DNA from: Fibrobacter sp.
GTDB taxonomy: Bacteria; Fibrobacterota; Fibrobacteria; Fibrobacterales; Fibrobacteraceae
Length of the DNA stretch: 64,000 nt
Reading direction: 5' to 3'
NCBI GenBank assembly: GCA_017475045.1
Contig: JAFVGH010000085.1
Span: forward strand, 1 to 64,000
Numbering within the stretch: the first letter of the stretch is position 1; every line of letters starts with the position of its first letter. Shown here piece by piece: positions 1 to 7,985 of the stretch. Made by a program: the position numbers and the translations under genes. The notes beneath the pieces were generated by a model, which was given only the letters and a program-made list of their open reading frames with translations, did not search any database and was not told where the DNA came from.

Positions 1-99
1 CCTTGTCGGGTAGCCTAGTTTTCTGGTTGCCTTTGTGTAGGATTTTAGGTCGTGAAAGACTTCCAGGGCTTTTTTCTTCTGCTCTTCCGTGTATGGCAT
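1..99 (-). CDS. IS3-type transposase OrfA, N-terminal part, cut by window edge
   Basis: The first 33 codons of a reverse-strand gene are visible, starting at the ATG complementary to 97-99 and running off the left edge. The peptide begins MPYTEEQKKKALEVF and continues with SYTKATRKLGYPTR, the start of the helix-turn-helix that OrfA proteins of the IS3 family use to bind their element's ends. An IS3 OrfA normally starts within about 100 bp of the element's terminus, which fits the switch to unrelated coding sequence (ORF6N family) at about position 126. The family call rests on the short HTH only, so the exact IS group is open. Confidence 0.6.
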   Translation of the reverse strand, partial: MPYTEEQKKKALEVFHDLKSYTKATRKLGYPTR

Positions 100-125
100 G
101 ATGCATCCTCTAGTTGTGTCCAACT
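1..125 (-). mobile_element. End of an IS3-type insertion sequence
   Basis: This is the terminal part of the element carrying the OrfA start at 99. The likely end lies around 112-125, where AGTTG-TGTC-CAACT forms a short inverted repeat, just before the reading frame of the interrupted ORF6N gene becomes recognisable. The other end and any target-site duplication lie outside the window, so the boundary is approximate. Confidence 0.5.
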
Positions 126-952
126 ATTCGTCCGCATCCCCAATTGCGACCACAAAAACCGAAACCAGAGGAGGCCGACAATATTTTCCATATGCTTTTA
201 CCGAACAAGGCGTTGCGATGCTGTCTTCGGTTCTAAAAAGCGAGACAGCAATCAAAGTCAACATAGCCATCATGCGGGCTTTCGTGCAATTGCGTCACCT
301 TATGATGGGTAACGGCGGTCTTATCAACCGTCTTTCAAATGTAGAAGCAAAGGATTTGGAACAGGACTGCCGCTTGACTGGTCATGACAAGCATCTGCTT
401 GATCATGACCGAAAATTTGACGAACTTTTCGAGGCGATGGACCGTGGCGAGCTCAAAACCAAGGGTTTATTTTACAACAACCAGGAGTTCGATGCCTATG
501 TATTTGTCTGCGACCTGATTCGTCAGGCAAAGAAAAGAATCGTACTTGTCGACAGGTACGTGACTGAAAAAACGTTGACCATGATGCTCAAACGGGAAAA
601 GGGCGTTTCTGTGACAATCTACACCTATGACAAAAGCAAAGTCCTTGAAATGGACCTAGCCACTTACAACGAACAATATCCTGACAGCCCGATGCAAGTC
701 TTGCCAAGTTACGGAATGCACGACCGATTCTTGTTCATAGACGATACGGCCTACCACTTCGGGGCTTCGCTCAAGGATTTGGGCAAGAACACCTTCTTCT
801 TTACGCAGGAAGATTTCACGTTGGACGAAGTGTTGAAGGAATCGCAGAAGATTCAGGAAAAAAAAGAAAGTCGGGCATTACAAGGTGACAACGCAGAATT
901 CAACCGCCTGCAGGGGTCGATTTTCCTCAAAATTGCCAAAGGACGAGGTTAA
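126..952 (+). pseudogene. ORF6N-domain / PLD-like protein, 5' end removed by an IS
   Basis: Recognisable sequence starts near codon TTKTETRGGRQ and continues with YAFTEQGVAMLSSVL, the conserved C-terminal part of the ORF6N DNA-binding domain found in phage and mobile-element proteins. The usual 80 or so residues before this motif are missing and are replaced by IS sequence, so the gene is 5'-truncated. The rest of the protein (ending at 952) is the C-terminal domain commonly joined to ORF6N: a FYNNQEFDAYVFVCDLI stretch and a PLD-like site reading HDRFLFID, where the usual HxK lysine is Arg. ATG codons at 89-101 could allow translation of a fusion from inside the IS, but no good ribosome-binding site is visible. 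Function of the intact family is not established. Confidence 0.65.
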
Positions 953-1052
953 AATTTTGCGGACGAAAATTTTTTTATTTTTTACAAAGAGATCGATTAA
1001 CTTTATCCCATTAAAGCTTCAAAAACTTAAAATGCCTATTTAGGAAAATTGT

Positions 1053-2264
1053 ATGTACGCAAAAAAAATTTCTTTCACAGCGGGAGCCGCTGTTATCGCC
1101 ATGCTTGCAGCATGCGGTGATGATGTCACTAATGTAACCGAAGTGAACGAGAAAGCGGCAATTGACTTGGTTGAAGAATACAAGAATCTTCCGAAATGTG
1201 AAGACCCCATTTACGGCTCTTTGATTTACGCAGCCGATTCTTCGCAGGTATACGCCTGCACGTCGGATGGTTGGATTTCGCTCAAGGGAGAAAAGGGCGC
1301 TCAAGGCGAAGACGGTGAGAACGGCAAGGATGGCGAGGATGGAACCGATGGCGAAAACGGCACGTCCTGTACCGCAAATCAGCTTTCAGACGGTTCGGGC
1401 TACAATATCGTATGTGGCGGCAAGACCGTGGGAACCATCAAGAACGGTACGGATGGCGACAACGGAACCAGCTGCAATATCGTAAGCGACGAGGGCGATG
1501 TCGTTACGATTCAATGCGGCGAAGGTGAAAACGCCCAGACCACTGAACTCTACAAGGCCATGTGCGGTACGGATCCGTTTGACCCGGCTGACAAGTTCTG
1601 CTATGCAGCGGAATTGTACGATCTGTGCGGTGGCAAGGTTTACGACCCCTCCAAATACTACTGTTCTGATGAAGTCGTGTATGACCGGTGCAATGGCAAT
1701 AAATATGACCACGAAAAACTGTTCTGTGCCAGGTTTGCTAACAGTACGGAACAGCTTTACAAGATGATGAAATTCGGTGACCAGACATGGATGACCGAAA
1801 ACCTGAATTACAAAACGGAAAACAGCTATTGCTTTGACAACAATGACGAAAACTGCACCCAGTTCGGTCGCCTTTACACCTGGGCAGCTGCAAACGAAGC
1901 ATGCCCCGAAGGCTGGCACTTGCCCAGCCAGACGGAATGGGAAACGCTGATTATCGCCGCGGATGGCAACATTTCAGAATATACTAATTACAATTTAGCT
2001 GGCCGAGCACTTAAGTCCGCAGAAGGTTGGGATAACGTTGGTAACGATGTGCTCGCCATTGGTTTTTCTGCCTTGCCTGCAGGCATCAAGGACTACGAAA
2101 GCGACGTTTTCAACGGCATTGATTCCTACACATACTTTTGGACTTCTACAGGGAAAGATACTTTCAGCGCATACTACGTGAAGTTAAGCAGCCTCAACGA
2201 CCAAGCACTCATAGACTACGCCGATAAGTCTTACGGATACTCCATTCGTTGTCTCAAGAACTAG
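1053..2264 (+). CDS. Lipoprotein with collagen-like repeats and Fibrobacter paralogous domain
   Basis: A 403-residue exported lipoprotein. The signal peptide ends in the lipobox LAAC (Cys21). A cysteine-containing N-terminal segment is followed by a Gly-x-y collagen-like tract at about residues 78-105 (GEKGAQGEDGENGKDGEDG and onward) and by short repeated cysteine units. The C-terminal ~165 residues carry the Fibrobacter succinogenes major paralogous domain: TWMTENLNY, CPEGWHLPS, YFWTSTG and final YGYSIRCLKN. The domain is abundant in Fibrobacter surface lipoproteins; its role is unknown. The gene stands alone, closed by a strong terminator 30 bp downstream. Confidence 0.85.
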   Translation: MYAKKISFTAGAAVIAMLAACGDDVTNVTEVNEKAAIDLVEEYKNLPKCEDPIYGSLIYAADSSQVYACTSDGWISLKGEKGAQGEDGENGKDGEDGTDGENGTSCTANQLSDGSGYNIVCGGKTVGTIKNGTDGDNGTSCNIVSDEGDVVTIQCGEGENAQTTELYKAMCGTDPFDPADKFCYAAELYDLCGGKVYDPSKYYCSDEVVYDRCNGNKYDHEKLFCARFANSTEQLYKMMKFGDQTWMTENLNYKTENSYCFDNNDENCTQFGRLYTWAAANEACPEGWHLPSQTEWETLIIAADGNISEYTNYNLAGRALKSAEGWDNVGNDVLAIGFSALPAGIKDYESDVFNGIDSYTYFWTSTGKDTFSAYYVKLSSLNDQALIDYADKSYGYSIRCLKN

Positions 2265-2294
2265 ATTTGAACCCCGCCAAGAATGGTGGGCAAA

Positions 2295-2324
2295 GGGGCT
2301 AGCACGCACGCGCTAGCCCTTTTT
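2295..2324 (+). terminator. Rho-independent terminator of the 1053-2264 lipoprotein gene
   Basis: The stem GGGCTAGC (2296-2303) pairs perfectly with GCTAGCCC (2312-2319) around an 8-nt loop and is followed by a run of five T. Confidence 0.9.
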
Positions 2325-2330
2325 AGATTC

Positions 2331-2410
2331 CGTAAGTCGCTTCCAGGCTGTTTATTCACTACAGAACCGTAGTTTTCGGGAAAAAGTACAGTCTAGCCCG
2401 ACAGAGTCAC
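2331..2410 (-). repeat. Dispersed repeat, copy A
   Basis: On the reverse strand this reads CTCTGTCGGGCTAGACTGTAC, then TTTTTCCCG, then AAAACTACGGTTCTGTAG and AATAAACAGCCTGGAAG, ending CTTACG. The same blocks, with a few changes, recur at 7499-7610 (+) and, for the first two blocks, at 9917-9970 (+). It forms the 3' end of a decayed reading frame here (see 2345-2640). No open reading frame of its own is convincing; the three copies lie only in this eroded part of the window. Confidence 0.7.
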
Positions 2411-2640
2411 TCTTGATGGTGCTCCAATTGCCACCACTACCATCCACTGGTTCACTGTAAATCTCATAAATAATGTTGGGTACATCCTTGTACTTCTTGG
2501 AAATCGTTTTCGATAGCGGCTTCTACCATCTTGTCGATTATAGAGAGCTGAAGGTCCGGAGCAGACTTATAGGAATATCCTGCGTCAATCGCATTCTTGG
2601 TGCCGCCATTGCTATCATAATATTCGACACCCATGACATG
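2345..2640 (-). pseudogene. Remnant of an unknown gene, frameshifted
   Basis: On the reverse strand a coding-like stretch reads GVEYYDSNGGTKNAIDAGYS and continues through SAPDLQLSIIDKMVEAAIEN; about 10 codons later the sense continues only in another frame as KDVPNIIYEIYSEPVDGSGG and NWSTIKSD, then merges into repeat copy A and ends at a TAA. It has no start codon and an in-frame stop lies just upstream. The composition is protein-like in both halves, so a decayed gene with at least one frameshift is the simplest reading. I do not recognise the family. The rest of the 2265-2752 gap holds only the terminator, the repeat and the CotH gene's upstream region. Confidence 0.45.
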
Positions 2641-2752
2641 ACTTCATTTTTATCCATATGGCACTGCCGAACTTTTGGGGGATGCCTGCGGTTTCGACGG
2701 CCTGAAAATTTTGTATTGTTTTTGGAACTAAAGACCATAAAAGGAATAGAAT

Positions 2753-5700
2753 ATGGAGAAAAGCAAACAATTGCGGTTTGCCTACTGGGGATTGGCTTTG
2801 TTTATGGTGTTGTTTATGACGGCGACACCGTTTGCTCAGGAAACCGCTGAACTGACCATTGCCGAGCAGCCAGCCGCTATTTCCATTGCAGAAAAGGACA
2901 AGCCGGTTACGATCACTTTCGCAGCCCAGAAGGGTGAAGAAACTGTCTCGTACCAGTGGTTCAAGTCTGCCGACGGCTCTACGGAAAACGCAGAAGCCAT
3001 CGAAGGGGCCAACGAAGGCTCGTTCAGCACGGACGTGTTTACCGAACAGGAAATCCGCTACTATTTCTGCGTCGCGATGGTTGGCGAAGAAACCGTGACA
3101 TCGGATGTCGCGGCCGTGGCCTACACGGGACTCCCGGTGCTGTACGTGAATACGCCAAGGGGTGTTGAAATCACGTCAAAAGAGGACTGGACCAAGAAAA
3201 CGTTCTTGACCTTGAGAGACGCCGGAAAAGCTGATTGGAATTTTGAAGATGTGCAGACAAGCATCCGTGGTCGTGGCAACTCGACTTGGGAACAGGATAA
3301 AAAGCCTTATGCTCTTAACTTGAATGACAAACGGGAAATCATGGGCATGTCCAAGCACAAACGCTGGGTTTTGACTGCCAATTATCTGGACAACAGTTTC
3401 CTGAAGAACCACATGGCCTTCTTCTTGAGCAAAAATCTCAAAATGGATTACACGGTCAAAGGAAAGTATGTGAACCTTGTGTTCAACGGTGTTTACCGAG
3501 GCCTTTACTGGCTGGGTGAAGCGATCAAGGTCGACGAGGATCGCGTGAACATCTACGATGGCGAAGACGGAATGACCGACAATCAGGACAAGGACCTTTT
3601 GATCGAGATGGACAACCATTACGATGAAATCGTCAAGTTTACGACCTCGATTCGAGAAATGCCCTACATGGTCAAGAACGACGATTATTTCTACGACGAA
3701 GATAATGATAACAACATGACCAGCGGAGGCTATGCCCGTATCAAGCGTTTCCGGGCCAAGATTGAGGCTCTGGAAAAGCAGCTTTATCCAGATTACGTAG
3801 ATGGAATGAATACTAATGATTGCTCCGCCCCCGATGAAGCATATACGAAAGTCATCGATGTTGAATCTTGGGCCAAGTTCTGGCTCATCAACGAAATCAT
3901 GGACAATACGGAATTGAATGAACCCAAGAGTGCCTATTTTACCTATGAACACAAGGACGAGGGCGATGTTTTCAAAGCAGGCCCCGCATGGGATTTCGAT
4001 GCTGGAGCGTCGACTGATAACGCTCCCATCAAACTGGATACCAGCATCTATTACAACGCTTTGTTCAAGTCCCCGCTATTTATCTCGGCATTGGAAAGAG
4101 TTTGGGAAGAATACAAATCCATGATTGACGCAAGCAAGATCAATGCCGAAATTGATGCCATGCGCAGCACTTTGAAGGTCGCAGCAAAGGTCGATAGCCT
4201 GAGGTGGGGTGTCCATTTGGACCTCTCCGGAATCCAGCGTCCCGATTATGACGCCTATGTGGATTTCCTCAAGTCTTCCTTGGACAACAAGTTTGCCGTC
4301 GTCAGCGACTATATATCGGCTCTGCCTCAGAAAGAAACCATATCTCCAAAATTGGTTCTTTCTACCGATACGTACGAATACAACGGTGCCGAGAACAAGC
4401 CTGCCGTCTTGATTACGGATGAAGGGAACGAACTTGTCGAAGGGAAAGACTATGTCATAACTTATGTAGACAATATTGATGCCGGAACCGCAAAGGCGAT
4501 TTTCAACGGTGTAGGGAATTATGCAGGCTGGCAGGAACTTCCGTTCACGATTACTCCGAAGCCGGCCACCTTGTACGTTGAGAATGCTTCGAAGATGTAT
4601 GGCGAAAGTGACCCTGAATTCACTTATCATGTTGAAGGCCTTGTCGAACGTGATGGTGTCATGGAAACTATAAAACAAGTGAATTTGTTCCGTTTTTCAG
4701 GCGAAACTCTGGGCATGTACCCCATTAACGTCTCATGGGGCGTAGTGGCCAACCAGAACTACGCCTTGAGAGCAGAACTAGCCAATTTAACGATTGTTCC
4801 GAATACCACGGAAATTGTCGTCACGGTCACCGGACATAAGGATACCTTGGTGTATGACGGCGAAGAACATTCTGTAAGCGGTTTCGACATGACCTCTAGC
4901 TTGGATGCCTATTCTGTGGATTTCGTCAAGTACACAGGCGATTCCATCGCCATCGGAGCCGATGCCGGAACCTATGCGATGGGTCTTGCCGCCAGCAATT
5001 TTGAAAACACTTCCGTTAACTACACTAACATATCCTTTGTTGTCGACGACGGAAAACTCGAAATCGTCCCGAAACCGGTTGTCTTGACCATTGCCAACGC
5101 TTCCAAGACCTATGGCGAACAAGACCCGGAATTTACCTTTACAACCGAAGGCCTCCTCACGTTCAATGATGTCGAGGACGCCCTGAAAAACGTGACACTG
5201 GTACGCGAAGAGGGTGCGGATGTTGGGGAATACGCCATTACGGCTAATGTCGACGCCGGTTCCAATGCAAATTATGCCGTGAAGGTAAAAAAGGGCGTGC
5301 TCACGATCAATCCGGACATGACGGAGATTGTCGTTACCATCAAGGGCCATGTGGATACGGTAGAATTCGATGGCAAGAACCACTCTGTACACGGCTATGA
5401 CTTCTCTTCGAGTCGCAGCGCCTATTTGCTGGATTTTGTCACCTTTACGGGCGATTCCGTTGTGTCTGGAACCGAGGTCAAAAATTATTCGATGGGGCTG
5501 ACTCCCGATCATTTCAAGAATTCTTCGGCAAATTATTCTAATGTGGTGTTCAATGTCACAGACGGAAGCCTCGTCATTGTGAAACCGAAAGAAAACGTTA
5601 GCCTGATTGCTTCTCCATCTGGAGCGACGCATTTAAGGTTGATGGCAATGGGCCGCCGCATTCAGGTGAACGGCGCCATGAAGGGCAAGCCTTATGCGGT

Positions 5701-5830
5701 CTTTGATATGCAGGGAGTTGTCGTGCGTTCCGGCCGTGTGGATGCGGCAAGCTTTGAAATCCCTGTTTCAAAGCCGGGTGCCTACATGGTCCGTGTGGGT
5801 TCTTTGGCCCGGAAAGTCGTTGTTGAGTAA
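2753..5830 (+). CDS. Secreted CotH-family protein with MBG repeats and C-terminal sorting tail
   Basis: A 1025-residue exported protein with an N-terminal signal peptide (cleavage near ATPFAQ). Residues ~35-120 form an Ig-like domain (SYQWFKSADG). Residues ~125-530 are a CotH domain, related to the spore-coat kinase CotH: GRGNSTWEQDKKPYAL (~173), NGVYRGLYWLGE, LLIEMDN, and AGPAWDFDAG (~410), the acidic motif of CotH kinases. Two pairs of bacterial MBG/YDG-type repeats follow: units starting ATLYVENASKMYGESDPEF (~603) and VVLTIANASKTYGEQDPEF (~775), alternating with units starting TEIVVTVTGH (~686) and TEIVVTIKGH (~857). The last ~60 residues (YAVFDMQGVVVRSGRV to the end) resemble the C-terminal tails of Fibrobacter secreted enzymes. 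CotH domains occur in many polysaccharide-degrader surface proteins; whether this one phosphorylates anything is unknown. Confidence 0.85.
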   Translation: MEKSKQLRFAYWGLALFMVLFMTATPFAQETAELTIAEQPAAISIAEKDKPVTITFAAQKGEETVSYQWFKSADGSTENAEAIEGANEGSFSTDVFTEQEIRYYFCVAMVGEETVTSDVAAVAYTGLPVLYVNTPRGVEITSKEDWTKKTFLTLRDAGKADWNFEDVQTSIRGRGNSTWEQDKKPYALNLNDKREIMGMSKHKRWVLTANYLDNSFLKNHMAFFLSKNLKMDYTVKGKYVNLVFNGVYRGLYWLGEAIKVDEDRVNIYDGEDGMTDNQDKDLLIEMDNHYDEIVKFTTSIREMPYMVKNDDYFYDEDNDNNMTSGGYARIKRFRAKIEALEKQLYPDYVDGMNTNDCSAPDEAYTKVIDVESWAKFWLINEIMDNTELNEPKSAYFTYEHKDEGDVFKAGPAWDFDAGASTDNAPIKLDTSIYYNALFKSPLFISALERVWEEYKSMIDASKINAEIDAMRSTLKVAAKVDSLRWGVHLDLSGIQRPDYDAYVDFLKSSLDNKFAVVSDYISALPQKETISPKLVLSTDTYEYNGAENKPAVLITDEGNELVEGKDYVITYVDNIDAGTAKAIFNGVGNYAGWQELPFTITPKPATLYVENASKMYGESDPEFTYHVEGLVERDGVMETIKQVNLFRFSGETLGMYPINVSWGVVANQNYALRAELANLTIVPNTTEIVVTVTGHKDTLVYDGEEHSVSGFDMTSSLDAYSVDFVKYTGDSIAIGADAGTYAMGLAASNFENTSVNYTNISFVVDDGKLEIVPKPVVLTIANASKTYGEQDPEFTFTTEGLLTFNDVEDALKNVTLVREEGADVGEYAITANVDAGSNANYAVKVKKGVLTINPDMTEIVVTIKGHVDTVEFDGKNHSVHGYDFSSSRSAYLLDFVTFTGDSVVSGTEVKNYSMGLTPDHFKNSSANYSNVVFNVTDGSLVIVKPKENVSLIASPSGATHLRLMAMGRRIQVNGAMKGKPYAVFDMQGVVVRSGRVDAASFEIPVSKPGAYMVRVGSLARKVVVE

Positions 5831-5832
5831 TA

Positions 5833-6162
5833 TTACTTCAACAGGATCCTAGCGGTCCGTTGCCGTGTTCCGTCACTTAGGCGAACCAAGAATGTTCCTG
5901 CCCCGAGTCGGTCCAGCTCGCTGTTGGCGGTGCTGAGCCGCCGGGTGTCTTCGGCGGCCACGTCTTTCAAGGCTACCACCTGGTGTATGGGACCGCACAA
6001 CCCGCGGGAAGACCGGACGCCCTCTGGCGTGATCTCGACGGAATGTTCCCTCAGGGTGCTCCAGGCACCGCAAAACGGGCACTTGCCCGCCCACTTGGGG
6101 GTGGTGTTGCCGCATTCGGTGCAAAGGAACACCAGTTCTTTTTTCGATTTTGTTTTAGAGGC
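5833..6162 (-). pseudogene. radA: radA N-terminal fragment joined to a sorting-tail remnant
   Basis: The reverse strand encodes KTKSKKELVFLCTECGNTTP then KWAGKCPFCGAW, the C4 zinc finger that opens the DNA-repair protein RadA, followed by the RadA linker up to the conserved NSELDRLG. RadA (about 450 residues) should continue there into its Walker A ATPase; instead the frame runs into GTFLVRLSDGTRQRTARILL and stops, a sequence resembling the end of Fibrobacter sorting tails rather than RadA. No ATG is available upstream; in-frame sequence reaches back to a stop at about 6199, and GTG at 6132 would start inside the zinc finger. This is a non-functional fragment or an accidental fusion; a complete radA must be sought elsewhere in the genome. 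Confidence 0.7.
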
Positions 6163-6195
6163 TCTGTCAAGCCCAAACTGTTTTTTACAGTGCCT

Positions 6196-6882
6196 TCACA
6201 ATCGGTTCCAGGGTGTCGCGACCAAATAATACCCTCCGTTCTTCCGGGCTCCCCTAAATTCAATCTTGCCCGATTCGCTCAAAGCTTGCAACTGACGCTG
6301 AGTTGTTCGCAGGGAGAGGTTGAGCATCGAGGCCAGCGCAGGTGTGTTGATTCCTGGGTTCACCCGGATTTCGGATAGGATTCGTTCGGAGAGGCTTTCA
6401 CCTGTTTCGCGGTGGCGTACGGCACCTTTTTTCGGTTTAAGGTTGTTCCGCAGCAATCGCGCCACGCGTCCATTGCCATCGACAAAGGGATGAATGAACG
6501 CGAACTTTTTGTGAACCTGCGCGGCGAATTCCACAGGATTCATCCTGGATTCGTTCTTGTTGAACCACGCGACGAACTTCTTCATCTCGGCACGAATTTT
6601 CAAGTACGGCGTAACAGGGTAACGGCTCCCGCTAATTACGACGGGCGCCTTGCGATAAATACCGGCCTTGTCCGCATCTATCTGCTGGTAAAACAGCCGA
6701 TGCAACATCAATATATCCGATTCTTCGAGAGTCTTGTTTTTTGCGAGTTTGTGAATATGATCGTACGCCTTGGCATGTCCAACAGCTTCGTACACGTCTC
6801 GCAGAGGTTTCCCGTTGATGGTGAGCCCATCCTCGATGACGACCTTGGTCTCGGTTTCGGTATACCGCCAAAATGAGTTTTT
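6196..6882 (-). pseudogene. Fic-family protein, N-terminally truncated
   Basis: The frame contains the complete Fic core: HPFVDGNGRVARLLRN matches the catalytic HPFx(D/E)GN(G/K)R motif for AMP transfer, preceded by a target-binding flap region (GIYRKAPVVISGS). The C-terminus is a winged-helix segment (LNLSLRTTQRQLQAL), common in class II Fic proteins. Homologous sequence begins around TETETKVVIEDGLTINGKPL (near 6855), immediately after where the inhibitory helix motif and ~80 residues of N-terminus should be; those are absent, as is an ATG. A GTG at 6795 is possible but would start inside a conserved helix. It abuts the 3' end of the intact gene at 6891. It is either a decayed gene or an unregulated short Fic protein. 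Confidence 0.65.
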
Positions 6883-6890
6883 AGAGGCCG

Positions 6891-7478
6891 TTACCGTTTC
6901 TTGAATACGACGATTTCGGCATCGGCTCCGTTCTTGCCGTATTCGCTCACGAGAATGTAGCGTTCGTCGCAGGCGATTCCGAAACAGCGGCCTTCGGCGT
7001 TTTGCTTTTCGACCTGGTTGCCCCAGTAGCTTGCGTTGTCGTCTAAAAGCTTGACGCTGTTGCCGTTAATTTTGTATTCCTGGTTGATGAACGAGCCCTG
7101 CAGAACAAATAGGTTGTCGATTTTCGGCATGTCCTTGATACCGAGAGCATTGACTTCTTCAATGAACTGCTGCTTCATGGGCGAGGTGGCGTGCGGAAGT
7201 TGGTCCGCGGGGAGGCGCCAGCGCTTGAGCGTCGGGAAGTACTTGCGAAGCTCCGCCTTGTATTCTTCGCGGGTGAGGTTCTTGCCCGTATTCTTGTTGA
7301 ATTCATCGACGAACTGCGAGCAGAATTCGACCATCTGTTCCATGTTGAAGTCGCCGGTGAATGCACCGTCTTTGTAGCAGTAGATGCAGTATTCTTCGTT
7401 CTTGCTGCCGTCGGCGTTGGTGCCGAGGATTTCTGGAGTAAGCGGCATTCCGCAACTCTGACAAAATTTCATTTCCAT
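6891..7478 (-). CDS. Zinc-ribbon protein (PF12674-like)
   Basis: A 195-residue protein starting at an ATG preceded by AAAGGAGAG. The first 45 residues contain FCQSCGMPL, GTNADGSKNEEYCIYCYKDG and AFTGDFNMEQM, the four-cysteine zinc ribbon of the PF12674 family, often found at the N-terminus of small cytosolic proteins linked to AraC-type effector domains. The remaining ~120 residues have no family I can name; the last part (CFGIACDERYILVSEYGKNG) is beta-rich. The protein appears complete, unlike its downstream neighbours fic and radA. Function unknown. Confidence 0.7.
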   Translation of the reverse strand: MEMKFCQSCGMPLTPEILGTNADGSKNEEYCIYCYKDGAFTGDFNMEQMVEFCSQFVDEFNKNTGKNLTREEYKAELRKYFPTLKRWRLPADQLPHATSPMKQQFIEEVNALGIKDMPKIDNLFVLQGSFINQEYKINGNSVKLLDDNASYWGNQVEKQNAEGRCFGIACDERYILVSEYGKNGADAEIVVFKKR

Positions 7479-7498
7479 AAGCTCTCCTTTATTTAATG

Positions 7499-7610
7499 GC
7501 TCTGCTGGGCCAGTCTGTACTGCTGTAAACTTGCTGCGACGGTCAGGGCGGGCCGGATAGCCAAAAAACTACGGTTCCGCAGCGAATAAACAGCCTGGAA
7601 GGGGCTTACG
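7499..7610 (+). repeat. Dispersed repeat, copy B
   Basis: It reads GGCTCTGCTGGGCCAGTCTG, TAC, a ~38-bp insert not found in the other copies, then AAAACTACGGTTCCGCAGCG, AATAAACAGCCTGGAAG and CTTACG. The first and last blocks match copy A (2331-2410, reverse strand) closely. Just downstream, AACCCGAC (7652-7659) and GTCGGGTT (7663-7670) form a perfect hairpin. Apart from these, the 7479-7772 gap shows nothing coding. Confidence 0.7.
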
Positions 7611-7772
7611 AAACCCCAAAAGTTTGCTAGCCGAGGGCGCCTGTACAGAATAACCCGACAGAGTCGGGTTTGGTTCTACTCGTTTGTGCACTAAATATAA
7701 CTTCTCGGCGGCGGCCCGTCAATACCGTTTTTCATTTTTTTTCTCGTTGCGTGCCCGTCCCGCCCCCGTAGG

Positions 7773-7801
7773 TTGTCCGTAATGCCCCCGAAAACTATAT
7801 T
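7773..7801 (+). promoter_or_regulatory. Candidate promoter of the truncated sugar-transferase gene
   Basis: TTGTCC (7773-7778), a 17-bp spacer and TATATT (7796-7801). The same architecture is seen before mraZ (12173-12200) and leuL (60207-60235). The start codon lies only seven bases after the -10 box. Confidence 0.45.
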
Positions 7802-7808
7802 TGAGGGT

Positions 7809-7955
7809 ATGTACTCCCGCTTCCTCAAACGACCCCTGGACTTCTGCTGCGCGCTGGCCGCGATTCTCGCCCTGAGCCCGCTGCTGCCCAAAAGGTTCGC
7901 TCCCACGCGAATCCGCTTCAACCTGGGCATGGGCTTCCTGAACAGTTGGCAATAA
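7809..7955 (+). pseudogene. 5' fragment of a bacterial sugar transferase gene
   Basis: The peptide MYSRFLKRPLDFCCALAAI, then LALSPLL, is the typical N-terminus of undecaprenyl-phosphate sugar-1-phosphate transferases (PF02397), which begin with a KRxxD motif and one transmembrane helix. After about 27 residues the similarity stops and the frame ends at 7955 with 48 residues instead of ~200. The start has a GAGGG ribosome-binding site and a promoter-like sequence, so the left part of the gene was kept and the rest deleted. The next gene starts 30 bp later. Confidence 0.6.
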
Positions 7956-7985
7956 AGTTTTGAAAGCTTTTGGAGAAACAAAAAG

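Noticed and set aside
2473..2850. Forward open frame overlapping the CotH start
   Set aside because: The reverse strand shows better coding sense (GVEYYDSNGGTKNAIDAGYS), and the CotH start with signal peptide lies in another frame.
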